From positions 1 through 25,101 of the forward strand of contig JAWVZU010000020.1 in the NCBI GenBank assembly GCA_033722075.1: a stretch of DNA of 25,101 bases, given 5' to 3'. This stretch comes from JAWVZU01 sp033722075. Lineage in GTDB: Bacteria > Pseudomonadota > Gammaproteobacteria > Xanthomonadales > SZUA-38. The notes under the pieces were generated by a model that was given only the letters and a program-made list of their open reading frames with translations, did not search any database and was not told the DNA's origin. A program made the position numbers and the translations under genes. Shown one piece after another: positions 1 to 7,915 of this stretch; within the stretch, counting starts at the first letter, position 1; each line of letters opens with the position of its first letter.

Positions 1-350
1 ACTACAATCGCATCAGCAAGGTGGAACCGCTGCAGCGGACTTTCGAGGAGCTGGGCGTGGCAACCTGGTTCGCGGGCCTGCGCAGGGAACAGAGCAGCAG
101 CCGGCGCGACCTCGCCCATCTCACCACCAGGTCAGGCCGCTACAAGCTGTTGCCGATCCTAGAGTGGACCGACCGCCAGGTGTTCACCTATCTGCGGGCA
201 CATGATCTGCCCTACCACCCGCTGTGGGAGCAGGGCTATATCTCCATCGGGGACTGGCATACGACGCAATCGCTGGCCGATGTCGAAGATCCGAGCGAAC
301 TGCGCTTCCATGGAATCAAGCGCGAATGCGGCATCCACGAGGAGCTGTAG
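1..350 (+). CDS. cysH: Phosphoadenylyl-sulfate (PAPS) reductase, C-terminal part
   Basis: This is the C-terminal 116 codons of CysH; the reading frame is open to the left edge, so the start lies outside the window. CysH reduces PAPS to sulfite with thioredoxin in cytoplasmic sulfate assimilation. Visible family signatures are WFAGLRREQS, the PILEWTDRQV segment, YHPLWEQGY and the C-terminal KRECGIHEEL, which carries the catalytic cysteine. Where APS-type reductases have a CC pair before the K-V-x-P-L segment this protein has YN, and where they have CxxC after the GYISIG segment it has DWHT. It therefore lacks the 4Fe-4S ligands and should use PAPS rather than APS. It is convergent with the lipoprotein gene at 375-935, with only 24 nt between them. 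CysB, encoded nearby, is the expected activator. Confidence 0.95.
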   Translation, partial: YNRISKVEPLQRTFEELGVATWFAGLRREQSSSRRDLAHLTTRSGRYKLLPILEWTDRQVFTYLRAHDLPYHPLWEQGYISIGDWHTTQSLADVEDPSELRFHGIKRECGIHEEL

Positions 351-374
351 TCCCCTGTTGGCTCACTCACTGCG

Positions 375-935
375 TTACAGCCGATCCTTGACCTTCTCGA
401 TGATCTTGCCGGCGATGGGCACCATGCTGAAGAAGTGCGTCGCCGCGTCCCAGTAATCCTGGTGGACCTGCACTTGACCGGCATCGTCGAAGATCACGTG
501 GCTGACCCCGACGCTGGTCGACGGCTGCCCGTCGTTCAGGTCCTTGAAGACCAGCGTCATGCGCCAGCGGAAAAACCACGATCTGTCCGCCCCGACGACC
601 TCGACGACTTCGGCCTCCAACGATTCGACGTGGGTGAAGGTCTCGGTGAAATAGGCCTCGATGGCCTGCCGTCCACGCAGGGTCTTCAACGTGTCATTGA
701 GAAACGCATCCTCGGCATAAACCGCGCCGGTCTCCCGGCTGACGGTCTCGGCCGAGAAATTGTCGAGAAACTCGTAGAAGCGCCGCGGGCCATCCGGCAG
801 CGCGCCAACATCCACCGCGCTTTCGAAGTCGGCCGATGCCATCGCTTGTTCATAGGCGGGCACATACTGGTGTTTCTCGGAGTTGCCCGCACAGGCTGCC
901 ACCAGGGCGCTCAACATGATGATGATTCCTCGCAA
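375..935 (-). CDS. Putative lipoprotein with SnoaL/NTF2-like fold
   Basis: A 186-residue protein. The N-terminus (M-R-G-I-I-I then a short hydrophobic run ending V-A-A-C) looks like a lipoprotein signal with lipobox VAAC at residues 12-15. The rest resembles the NTF2/SnoaL-like alpha+beta barrel: an N-terminal helix (FYEFLDNF), VYAEDAFLND, RGRQAIEAYF, a central strand FFRWRMTLVF and a late VGVSHVIFDDAGQV/HQDYWD segment. In this superfamily such proteins are enzymes or ligand-binding domains; no specific reaction can be assigned. The start is uncertain. TTG at 935 gives a positively charged signal peptide. ATG at 917 has a better GAGGA ribosome site 9 nt upstream but leaves only eight residues before the lipobox cysteine. 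An in-frame stop a few codons above the TTG rules out a longer form. Confidence 0.7.
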   Translation of the reverse strand: MRGIIIMLSALVAACAGNSEKHQYVPAYEQAMASADFESAVDVGALPDGPRRFYEFLDNFSAETVSRETGAVYAEDAFLNDTLKTLRGRQAIEAYFTETFTHVESLEAEVVEVVGADRSWFFRWRMTLVFKDLNDGQPSTSVGVSHVIFDDAGQVQVHQDYWDAATHFFSMVPIAGKIIEKVKDRL

Positions 936-991
936 GGTTCTTCGTCCGTCTCTAAACCCGTGACTCTAGCAAAGCCCGATCATGGGTTTCG

Positions 992-2245
992 TCAACGGCG
1001 ATCGACCACGATCCGGCCCGATTTCACCACCACCAGCGGGTCGAGCAGTCCCCGCTCACCCTCCAGCGGATCACTCTGGAGGACCAGCAGGTCGGCGACG
1101 TAGCCAGGCGCAATACGCCCCAGCTCCGTTTCGCGTCCCAGGTAGGACGCGGCGTGCTGCGTCGCCGATTGGAGCACTTCGAGGGGCGAGAGACCGGCCT
1201 GGCGCAGCAGCCCGATTTCGCGGCGCACTGCGCCGGCCGGCGCAACCCAGGGAACGTCCGTGCCGAAGGCGAGCAACCCTTCGCGGGCCAGCAGCGGCGC
1301 CAGGAACCGGGCACCGATCAGTCTTCGCCGGGTGGTGAGTGCGCCGGTCCTTTCCACTGCAAAATCGAGCATGGAAAGCGTGCTGGCCGCCATCACGTCC
1401 TGATCCCGCATCGCCGCGAAAAGCGCCCGGTTGGCTTCGCGGTCCGCACTTCCCGGCACATGCACGAAGCGGCGCACGCCCAGGCCGATCAGTTCCAGGC
1501 CTTCCCGCGGATCGTACACGTGTGCATGGACGCTCAGGCCTCGCCGTGCGGCCCGTTGCACCAGATCCGAGGCTGACGCGACGTCCACGTGCCGGATGCG
1601 GACAGCGCCGAGATCGTCGTACACCAGTTTGATCCCGACCGCTCCGACGAGATCGGCGAGCGCTGTTTCGACCTGGCCGGGGTTGGACAGATCCACCAGG
1701 AGTTTCCCCCGGCACCAGGGATCGACCCGCCTGCGGTCGGTGCACATGGTCGCGTCCGGGTGTCCGCCCGGAATGGAAAAGAACGGTCCCATGTAAAGAA
1801 TCCGAGGCCCCTGGAGCTGGCCGGCCCCGACACTACGCGCGAGTTCCCGGATCTCCGGCCAGAAATCCCCGCTGGAGCTGACGGTCGTCACCCCGGCCGC
1901 AAGGAACGATTTCAGCCGGCTCGCGACGCCCGCGTCCAACAAGGCCTCAAGGGATTCCTGGGAATCGGGTGGGTCTCCTCCCCCCGCCAGGAGGTGAACG
2001 TGGGTGTCGATCAGCCCCGGCACCACGAAACGTCCGCCGGCGTCCATACGAGCGCCGTCCCACTCCTCGGAGAGTCCCGAGCGGATCGCGGCGATACGCC
2101 CCGCCTCGATCTCGATGGCCCCGAGACTGTAGGTGTCCCCACCCTGCCAGATCCGCGCGTTGAACACGCCCAGCGGCTCTCCCCGGGCACCGCCCAGCAG
2201 TAGCAGCCCGGCCAGCAGCAGCCTCCGCTGGACCGCAGCCCGCAT
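992..2245 (-). CDS. Exported amidohydrolase, imidazolonepropionase-like metal-dependent hydrolase
   Basis: A 417-residue member of the amidohydrolase superfamily. Metal-site residues are visible in order: DTHVH (His82, His84) after the first strand, GIKLVYDD with the likely bridging Lys206, HAH at 240-242, a histidine at 262 (RRFVHVPG) and GTDVPW with Asp330. The C-terminal LGRIAPGYVADLLVL segment is the composite beta-sandwich typical of the family. The N-terminus (R-R followed by LLLAGLLLL and GGARG) is a probable signal peptide, so the enzyme likely acts in the periplasm or is secreted. The substrate is unknown; relatives hydrolyse amides, cyclic imides, dipeptides or esters. ATG at 2245 sits 4 nt after the cysB stop, so it is probably co-transcribed with cysB. 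No terminator is seen at its 3' end. Confidence 0.88.
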   Translation of the reverse strand: MRAAVQRRLLLAGLLLLGGARGEPLGVFNARIWQGGDTYSLGAIEIEAGRIAAIRSGLSEEWDGARMDAGGRFVVPGLIDTHVHLLAGGGDPPDSQESLEALLDAGVASRLKSFLAAGVTTVSSSGDFWPEIRELARSVGAGQLQGPRILYMGPFFSIPGGHPDATMCTDRRRVDPWCRGKLLVDLSNPGQVETALADLVGAVGIKLVYDDLGAVRIRHVDVASASDLVQRAARRGLSVHAHVYDPREGLELIGLGVRRFVHVPGSADREANRALFAAMRDQDVMAASTLSMLDFAVERTGALTTRRRLIGARFLAPLLAREGLLAFGTDVPWVAPAGAVRREIGLLRQAGLSPLEVLQSATQHAASYLGRETELGRIAPGYVADLLVLQSDPLEGERGLLDPLVVVKSGRIVVDRR

Positions 2246-2249
2246 CAAC

Positions 2250-3251
2250 TCAAAGTGGAAACTCGGGACAGGGCGGCGCCGTGTCCCGCACGGAAAGCGC
2301 GATGCGCCCGAAGAGCTCGTCGATCTCCCGCTGGCTTGCCGAGAGATCAGCCTGTTCCAGCAGCAAGTGATCGATGTGCGGCGCGAAAGCCTCGACAAAC
2401 TCCTTCATGTAGCGCCGCAGATACCGACCGCGTCGGTAGCCGATCCAGGTGGTGCAGCGCGGAAAGAGCTCCCGGGCGCTCAGTGCCGTCAGCCCGACAT
2501 CGTTCTGCCAGGCCATGGCGGCAATGATGCCGACCCCCGTGCCGGAGCGGACGTAGGTCTTGATGACGTCCGCATCCCGGGCGGTGAACACGAGGTTCGG
2601 TTCCAGGCCCCGCTCACGAAACGCCGCCAGCATCGACGAGCGGGCATTGGACCGGAGCGTATAGCTGACCAGCGGATAGCCAGCGAGGCGCTCAAGGCTG
2701 GGACAGGGCTCGTCGGCCAGCTCGTGATTCTCGGGCACCACCAGGATGCGATGCCAGTGGTAGCACGGCAGCTTGACGACATCGGGAAACAGGTCCCAGC
2801 CGTCGCTCGCGATCACGAAATCGAGGTCATCGTTGCTGAGCATGACAGCCAGTTGCTCGGAAGTTCCCTGGTGGAGGTCCAGGGTGACCTCCCGGAATCG
2901 TTCCCGGAAACGACCGATCACGTCGGGCAGGACATAGGTCGCCTGGGTCTGGGTCGTCCCGATACGCAGCGCACCGGCGGCGTTCCCGCGCAGGTCCTGC
3001 GACAGCTGGCGAATGTCCTCGATCTCCCGGTTGATCCGCTCCGCCCGCTCGAGCAGTTCACGTCCGGCCGCGGTCAGGCCTTCCAGGCTCTTTCCGCGGC
3101 GGACGAAAATCTCCACGCCCAATTCGTCTTCCAGCTGGCGAATCTGCTTGCTGACCCCGGGCTGCGAGGTGTGCAGGCTCGCCGCAGCCTGGGTGATGTT
3201 GAAGCCATTGCGCGCCACCGCGACGATGTAGCGCATCTGTTGCAGGGTCAT
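2250..3251 (-). CDS. cysB: LysR-family transcriptional regulator CysB
   Basis: A 333-residue CysB, the activator of cysteine-biosynthesis genes that responds to N-acetylserine/O-acetylserine. The N-terminal winged helix-turn-helix (residues 1-60) begins MTLQQMRYIV and contains TSQPGVSKQIRQLEDELG, close to the E. coli protein. The effector domain keeps family signatures TTQTQATYVLPDVI, LPCYHWHRILVVP, FTARDADVIKTYVRSG, GVGIIAAMA and YLRRYMKEF. ATG at 3251 starts exactly where E. coli CysB starts, so I prefer it over the much longer open frame running upstream through cysG antisense. The gene is divergent from cysG with 174 nt between them, and the first gene of cysH lies on its other side. It likely regulates this cluster and itself. 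Confidence 0.96.
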   Translation of the reverse strand: MTLQQMRYIVAVARNGFNITQAAASLHTSQPGVSKQIRQLEDELGVEIFVRRGKSLEGLTAAGRELLERAERINREIEDIRQLSQDLRGNAAGALRIGTTQTQATYVLPDVIGRFRERFREVTLDLHQGTSEQLAVMLSNDDLDFVIASDGWDLFPDVVKLPCYHWHRILVVPENHELADEPCPSLERLAGYPLVSYTLRSNARSSMLAAFRERGLEPNLVFTARDADVIKTYVRSGTGVGIIAAMAWQNDVGLTALSARELFPRCTTWIGYRRGRYLRRYMKEFVEAFAPHIDHLLLEQADLSASQREIDELFGRIALSVRDTAPPCPEFPL

Positions 3252-3306
3252 TTTCGCGGTCCGTAGCTCGTTCAGCCCAAAGGCCATCATAGGCACAGAC
3301 CGGGAC

Positions 3307-3321
3307 ACGACAAAATGTCGT
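3307..3321. promoter_or_regulatory. Inverted repeat in cysB-cysG divergent region
   Basis: Perfect inverted repeat ACGACA-AAA-TGTCGT, centred about 60 nt upstream of the cysB start and about 110 nt upstream of cysG. It is a candidate operator for a dimeric regulator. CysB sites are poorly conserved and AT-rich, so assignment to CysB is only a positional inference. Confidence 0.3.
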
Positions 3322-3365
3322 TCGGCCCAGGCCAAATAACCAGGCTGCATATGAACCGACGTTCT

Positions 3366-3385
3366 GGTCATTTCTGCCGATGACC
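3366..3385. promoter_or_regulatory. Second inverted repeat upstream of cysG
   Basis: GGTCAT (3366-3371) and ATGACC (3380-3385) form a 6-bp inverted repeat with an 8-nt spacer, 40 nt before the cysG ATG. It could be an operator or a 5'-UTR stem. I found no convincing -35/-10 pair near it. Confidence 0.25.
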
Positions 3386-3425
3386 GTTCCCGCGCAGACT
3401 GAGCATCGGTCCCAGGGTTCCGATC

Positions 3426-4820
3426 ATGTCCAGCCTGCCACTCTTTCTCGAACTCGAAGGCGTCCCCGTCCTGCTGGTCGGCAGTGGCCCGGCCGCCCTG
3501 CGCAAGCTCGGACAACTCGCCGCCACCGGGGCGAGAATCACCGTACTTGCCGGTTCCGACCAACCACCACCCGCAGCGTGGCGCAACCACCACAAGGTGG
3601 CCTGGAAGGCGAAACCATTTGACCGGGAGATGCCCAATCCGGGCTATCGCCTGATCGTGACGGCCGCCGAACCGGCAACCAATGCACAGGTCGCCGCCTG
3701 GGGCGAGGAGCATGCGATCTGGGTCAACGCCGTGGACGATCCACGCCACTCCACAACCACCTGGCCGGCGATCGTCGACCGTTCGCCGATCCAGGTCGCC
3801 ATCGGCAGCGGCGGTGCCGCGCCGGTGCTGGCTCGCCGCATCCGGGAACTGCTGGAACGCCTGCTCCCGGAACGGCTGGGCGCCGTCGCCGAAGTCGCCC
3901 GTCGCCTGCGTGGCCGTGTTGCCCGCCGTCTCGCGCCGGCCTATCGGCGGCCATTCTGGGAAGGCCTGTTTGATCCCCTTCCTGAGGATCCGGAACGGTT
4001 CCGGGAGGCTGCAGAACAGGCGCTGACGCAGGGTTGCAGACCACGGGTCGGCCGGGTCGACCTGGTGGGCGCGGGGCCCGGCGACCCGGATCTCCTGACC
4101 TTGCGCGCGCAACGTGTACTGCAGACCGCAGACGTGATCGTCCACGATCGGCTGGTAGATGCCCGGATCCTCGCCCGGGGTCGGCGTGACGCCTTGTACA
4201 TCTCGGTCGGAAAAGCACCCGGCCGGCAGGGGACCAGCCAGGACGCTATCAATCGCCTGCTGATCGACCGTGCGCGACGCGGCGAACATGTCTGCCGGCT
4301 CAAGGGTGGAGATCCAACCGTCTTCGCCCGGGCGGGAGAAGAGCTCGCGGCACTTGCGAAAGCCGAGATTCCCCATCAGATCGTGCCCGGCATCACTGCG
4401 GCCATCGGCAGCGCGGCGTCGCTGGGCATTTCGCTGACCCATCGAGACCGCGCACACGCGCTGGTGTTGGCAACGGCCCAAGGCAAGGACGAAGATGCCT
4501 TGCAGGAACTGGCCAGCCTTGCGGGTTCCGGACGAACGCTGGCGGTTTACATGGGTGTGACCCGCCTCCGGGAACTACAGCACCGGCTGCTGGAACGCGG
4601 CGTGCCCGGCGACCTGCCGGCGGCCATCGTGGAGAACGCAAGCCGGCCGGAAGAAAGACGCTTCTGGACGAACGTCAATGACCTGGTCCGAGAGGCCGAA
4701 AAGGTCCGCCTCGCGTCCCCCGCGCTGATCATCGTCGGCGCCACGGCTGAACGCCCTGCGGCGTCGGCAAAGTCCACAGGGTCCCGGAGCCGGGCTCGCC
4801 CGCTTCAATCCGCCCCCTGA
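3426..4820 (+). CDS. cysG: Siroheme synthase CysG (trifunctional)
   Basis: A 464-residue fusion making siroheme, the cofactor of sulfite reductase, from uroporphyrinogen III. The N-terminal precorrin-2 dehydrogenase/ferrochelatase half (about 1-205) has the NAD-binding GSGPAALRK loop, VNAVDD with Asp104 (catalytic in E. coli CysG) and VDRSPIQVAIGSGG, where Ser128 aligns with the serine found phosphorylated in the E. coli enzyme. The C-terminal uroporphyrinogen-III methyltransferase half (about 208-450) has VDLVGAGPGDPDLLTLRA, VIVHDRLV, VCRLKGGDPTVFARAGEE and IVPGITAA. Length is near the 457 residues of E. coli CysG, so all three activities are likely present. The last ~20 residues are a basic, low-complexity tail. 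It is divergent from cysB, fitting control by sulfur status. Confidence 0.96.
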   Translation: MSSLPLFLELEGVPVLLVGSGPAALRKLGQLAATGARITVLAGSDQPPPAAWRNHHKVAWKAKPFDREMPNPGYRLIVTAAEPATNAQVAAWGEEHAIWVNAVDDPRHSTTTWPAIVDRSPIQVAIGSGGAAPVLARRIRELLERLLPERLGAVAEVARRLRGRVARRLAPAYRRPFWEGLFDPLPEDPERFREAAEQALTQGCRPRVGRVDLVGAGPGDPDLLTLRAQRVLQTADVIVHDRLVDARILARGRRDALYISVGKAPGRQGTSQDAINRLLIDRARRGEHVCRLKGGDPTVFARAGEELAALAKAEIPHQIVPGITAAIGSAASLGISLTHRDRAHALVLATAQGKDEDALQELASLAGSGRTLAVYMGVTRLRELQHRLLERGVPGDLPAAIVENASRPEERRFWTNVNDLVREAEKVRLASPALIIVGATAERPAASAKSTGSRSRARPLQSAP

Positions 4821-4953
4821 TCGACGGGAACTGTTTCCACGCGGGACGATCAGAGCTTAAGCGGCGCCGTTGTGGTACCGTTCTCAACCTTCAAGACTCC
4901 GCCGCGTGGCGATCGTTCACGCAAAGTCACAAGGACCAGCGAGCCGTCAATCC

Positions 4954-5253
4954 ATGTTGTATGCCATTTACGCGCTGGATGTTCCCGACAGCACACCCCT
5001 GCGGGCCAGGGCCCGGCCTGCGCATCTCGAGCGACTGGAACAGCTCAAGGCGCAGGGCCGACTTCACCTGGCGGGGCCGTTTCCGGCCATTGACAGCCCC
5101 GATCCGGGACCGGCCGGGTTTGCCGGCAGTCTGATCGTGGCCGACTTCGAGTCGCTGGAAGACGCGCGGGCCTGGGCCGATGCAGACCCCTACCGCGCGG
5201 CAGGCGTTTACGCCGAAGTCACGATCCGCCCCTTCAAGAAAGTTCTCCCATGA
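4954..5253 (+). CDS. yciI: YciI family protein
   Basis: A 99-residue protein very close to E. coli YciI. It starts MLYAIYALD, then has RPAHLERLEQLKAQGRL, LAGPFPAIDSPDPG, FAGSLIVADFESLEDARAWADADPY and the C-terminal FKKVLP. The fold is a ferredoxin-like alpha+beta dimer; the family holds a conserved His/Asp pocket but its biochemical role is not established in E. coli. The ATG at 4954 is chosen because it matches the family N-terminus; an upstream in-frame ATG at 4870 would add 28 unrelated residues. The stop overlaps the bolA start by 4 nt (ATGA), indicating translational coupling. The 133 nt between cysG and this gene hold no clear promoter or terminator that I can see. Confidence 0.93.
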   Translation: MLYAIYALDVPDSTPLRARARPAHLERLEQLKAQGRLHLAGPFPAIDSPDPGPAGFAGSLIVADFESLEDARAWADADPYRAAGVYAEVTIRPFKKVLP

Positions 5254-5531
5254 GCAACCAGCAACGCATGGCGGTCATGCGCGATCGCCTCGAGGCCGCC
5301 CTTGAACCCGAGAGCCTCGACATCGAAGACCAGAGCCACCTGCACAAGGGGCATCCCGGCGCAAGAGACGGGCGAGGACATTTTGCCCTGCGTATCGTCA
5401 GCTCGGCATTCGAGGGGAAGAACCCGCTCGAACGACACCGGATGGTCTACGCCGCCCTGGGCGACCTCATGCAGACCGACATCCATGCCCTGACCATGCG
5501 GGCCTATGACACCCGAGAGATCAATGAATAA
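5250..5531 (+). CDS. bolA: BolA family protein
   Basis: A 93-residue BolA-family protein. Signatures are DQSHLHKGHPGA, the central GRGHFALRIVSSAFEGKNPLERHRMVY helix-turn-helix-like region, and IHALTMRAYDTREI. BolA proteins work with monothiol glutaredoxins in iron-sulfur cluster trafficking or act as regulators; the invariant histidine of RHRMVY and the upstream H-rich loop are candidate cluster ligands. The gene overlaps yciI by 4 nt and its last 8 nt overlap the parvulin start, so the three genes form one operon. Whether this is the BolA or the IbaG-like paralogue cannot be settled from sequence alone. Confidence 0.92.
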   Translation: MSNQQRMAVMRDRLEAALEPESLDIEDQSHLHKGHPGARDGRGHFALRIVSSAFEGKNPLERHRMVYAALGDLMQTDIHALTMRAYDTREINE

Positions 5532-6390
5532 GCTGCTTCGATTCCTCCGCGCCGGCATCGGCCGAACCCTCCTGCCGGTCCTGGCCGTAGCCCTGGCCGG
5601 CTGCGAGCAGGCCCAGGAAGAAGCGCCCGTTTCGCAGCTGGATTTCTCACACCTCGAGGGAGACACACTGGCCCGCGTGAACGGGGAAGCCATTCCCGAG
5701 AGCCTGCTGCTGGCCTATCTGCGCACCCGCGGCCAGCTGGATGCCAATGCCGAGCAGCGCCAGGCCGCGCTCAACGAACTCGTGGATCTGGTGCTGCTGA
5801 CTGACGAAGCCCGTCGGTCAGGTCTCCTGGAGCGCGACTCGCTGCAGGCGCTGCTGGCCGTACAGCGTCTTTCGCTGGTAGCCAACCAGGTGATCCAGAA
5901 CTACGCCCAGGGCAATCCGATCAGCGACCAGGAAATCCAGGCCGAGTACAACGATACGGTGGCAACGACCGGTGACCAGGAGTTTCGACTGCGCCACATC
6001 CTGGTCGAGGACGAGGACACGGCACGAACGCTTCTCGAGCGGATGCAGGGCGGCGAAGACTACGCCTCCGTCGAGGCCGAGCAGGCGGCTCAGCGGGACA
6101 GCTCCGTGGCCGGGGAAATCGGCTGGGTCAATCTCTCCCAGGTGCCGCCGAGCTTCGCACCGGCACTCTCTCGCCTGGAGCCGGGCAACCATACGAGCGA
6201 GCCGGTGGCCAGTCCCTATGGCGTCCACATCCTGTTTCTCGAGGACCGGCGCGAATTTGCTCCCCCGGACCTCCAGGAGGTGCAGGCCGGGATCCGCAAC
6301 ACCCTGGCCCGGGAACGCATCGAAGGCTACCTGTCGGAGCTTCGGGACGCGGCGGACGTCCAGCTGAATGCGCCCGGAGCGGGGCAGTAA
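5524..6390 (+). CDS. Parvulin-type peptidyl-prolyl isomerase, lipoprotein (PpiC/SurA-like)
   Basis: A 288-residue protein with a lipoprotein signal: MNKLLRFLRAG, a hydrophobic run, then the lipobox L-A-G-C. It should be anchored in the envelope and assist folding of exported proteins. After the anchor comes a SurA-like helical N-domain (VNGEAIPESLLLAYL, ALNELVDLVLLTDEA) and a single rotamase domain beginning FRLRHILVEDE and continuing through GGEDYASVE, GEIGWVNLSQVPPSF and PYGVHILFLEDR. The ATG at 5524 is preferred over 5506 because it gives a proper lipoprotein signal, is preceded by GAGAG, and overlaps bolA by 8 nt. This yciI-bolA-ppiase gene order is also found in other gammaproteobacteria. 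Confidence 0.9.
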   Translation: MNKLLRFLRAGIGRTLLPVLAVALAGCEQAQEEAPVSQLDFSHLEGDTLARVNGEAIPESLLLAYLRTRGQLDANAEQRQAALNELVDLVLLTDEARRSGLLERDSLQALLAVQRLSLVANQVIQNYAQGNPISDQEIQAEYNDTVATTGDQEFRLRHILVEDEDTARTLLERMQGGEDYASVEAEQAAQRDSSVAGEIGWVNLSQVPPSFAPALSRLEPGNHTSEPVASPYGVHILFLEDRREFAPPDLQEVQAGIRNTLARERIEGYLSELRDAADVQLNAPGAGQ

Positions 6391-6460
6391 TCGGGACAAC
6401 TCGCCGCTTGCGCATCGGCATGCTATTTTCGAACCAATGGACTGAACGAGAGGACAGGCA

Positions 6461-7915
6461 ATGAGCGCCGCGAATCCTACGCCGACACCGATCAACCCGG
6501 ACGATCCCGGCCAGGCCATGCAGGCCATACTGCAGGCGCAACGAGACGCATTCCATCGCGAGTTGCCGGTTGAAATCGGCGCTCGCGCCGATCGACTGGA
6601 CCGGGGCATCGATCTCCTGACCAGGCACCAGGACGAGTTGACCGCCGCGATGAGCGAGGATTTCGGCCATCGGCCGGAATTGCTGTCGAAGTTTGTCGAC
6701 GTGGTCAGTTCCGTGAACGCCATGAAGCATGCCAAGGCGCACCTGAAGAAGTGGATGCGCCGCGAACGCCGCAAGGTCCGGTTTCCGCTCAACCTGCTCG
6801 GGGCCAGGGCCTGGTTGGAGTTCCAGCCACTCGGCGTGATCGGCATCATCAGTCCCTGGAATTTTCCGGTCAATCTGACTTTCTCGCCCCTCGCGAGCGC
6901 CCTGGCTGCGGGCAACCGCTGCATGATCAAACCGTCCGAGTACACACCGAAAACCGCCGAGGTGATGCGCCAGCTCGTGGACGAGTATTTCTCCGCCGAA
7001 GAGGTGTGGGTGGTCACCGGTGGCCGGGAAGTCGGCCAGGCCTTCTCCCAACTGGCTTTCGATCACCTGCTTTTCACCGGATCGACGGAAGTGGGGCGTC
7101 ACATCATGCGCGCCGCGGCCGACAACCTGACCCCCGTGACCCTGGAACTGGGGGGCAAGTCCCCGGCCATCCTCGGCCGCGACGTGGACCTGCAGCGCGC
7201 CGCCCGACGGATCGTGATCGGCAAGATGATGAACGCCGGCCAGGTCTGTCTTGCACCGGATTATGTACTCGTGCCGGAAGGGCGGCGGGATGCCTTTGTT
7301 GCAGCCATGCGCACCAGCGCCGAAGCGTTGTACCCGACCGCTCACGGCAATGAGGACTACACCATGATCGTCGACCAGCGCCAGGCCGACCGGCTCGCCG
7401 GCTACCTGCGGGAGCTCGACGGGAGCGATACTGAAATCCTGCCGTTGCAGGACCTGGGCGACGATGCGAGCGACCGGCGGATGCCGCTCACCCTGGTGAT
7501 CGACCCGCCGGAGGATGTCGCGCTGATGCGCGAAGAGATCTTCGGCCCCATCCTCCCGGTCAAGTCCTATGGCACCATCGACGAGGCCATCGACTACGTG
7601 AACAGCCGGTCCCGTCCGCTGGCGCTCTATTACTTCGGCGACGATACGGAGGAGCGGGACCGCGTCCTCGGTCGGACCATCTCGGGCGGCGTCACTCTGG
7701 ACGACGTCGTTTTTCACGTGGCCGTCGAGGACCTGCCCTTCGGCGGTATCGGCGCCAGCGGCATCGGCGCCTACCATGGCCAGGACGGTTTTCGCCGCTT
7801 CAGCCATGCCAAGGCGGTCTTCAAGCAGCCCAAGCTGGACGTCACCGGCCTGATCGGTGCGGTACCGCCTTACGGCGACCGGCTGAAACGCCTGATGGAC
7901 TGGGACCTTCGATGA
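6461..7915 (+). CDS. NAD(P)-dependent aldehyde dehydrogenase, coniferyl-aldehyde-dehydrogenase type
   Basis: A 484-residue aldehyde dehydrogenase. Catalytic features are all present: SPWNFP with Asn134, Lys157 in IKPSE, TGSTEVG nucleotide loop, Glu229 in LELGGKSP, and nucleophile Cys263 in NAGQVCLAPDYVLVP. The APDYVLVP context and the C-terminal GASGIGAYHGQDGFRRFSH are typical of the coniferyl aldehyde dehydrogenase group, which also includes fatty-aldehyde enzymes. The natural substrate is therefore uncertain. The ATG at 6461 has a GAGAGGACAGG ribosome site just upstream. Its stop overlaps the next start by 4 nt (ATGA). The 70-nt upstream gap carries a TATTTT element at 6424-6429 but no matching -35. 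Confidence 0.93.
   Translation: MSAANPTPTPINPDDPGQAMQAILQAQRDAFHRELPVEIGARADRLDRGIDLLTRHQDELTAAMSEDFGHRPELLSKFVDVVSSVNAMKHAKAHLKKWMRRERRKVRFPLNLLGARAWLEFQPLGVIGIISPWNFPVNLTFSPLASALAAGNRCMIKPSEYTPKTAEVMRQLVDEYFSAEEVWVVTGGREVGQAFSQLAFDHLLFTGSTEVGRHIMRAAADNLTPVTLELGGKSPAILGRDVDLQRAARRIVIGKMMNAGQVCLAPDYVLVPEGRRDAFVAAMRTSAEALYPTAHGNEDYTMIVDQRQADRLAGYLRELDGSDTEILPLQDLGDDASDRRMPLTLVIDPPEDVALMREEIFGPILPVKSYGTIDEAIDYVNSRSRPLALYYFGDDTEERDRVLGRTISGGVTLDDVVFHVAVEDLPFGGIGASGIGAYHGQDGFRRFSHAKAVFKQPKLDVTGLIGAVPPYGDRLKRLMDWDLR

Noticed and set aside
435..1103. 222-codon plus-strand open frame
   Set aside because: It is antisense to the NTF2-like lipoprotein gene and into the amidohydrolase, with no family features.
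3252..4481. Long upstream extension of the cysB reading frame
   Set aside because: The extra 410 codons run antisense through cysG, and the CysB family start is at 3251.
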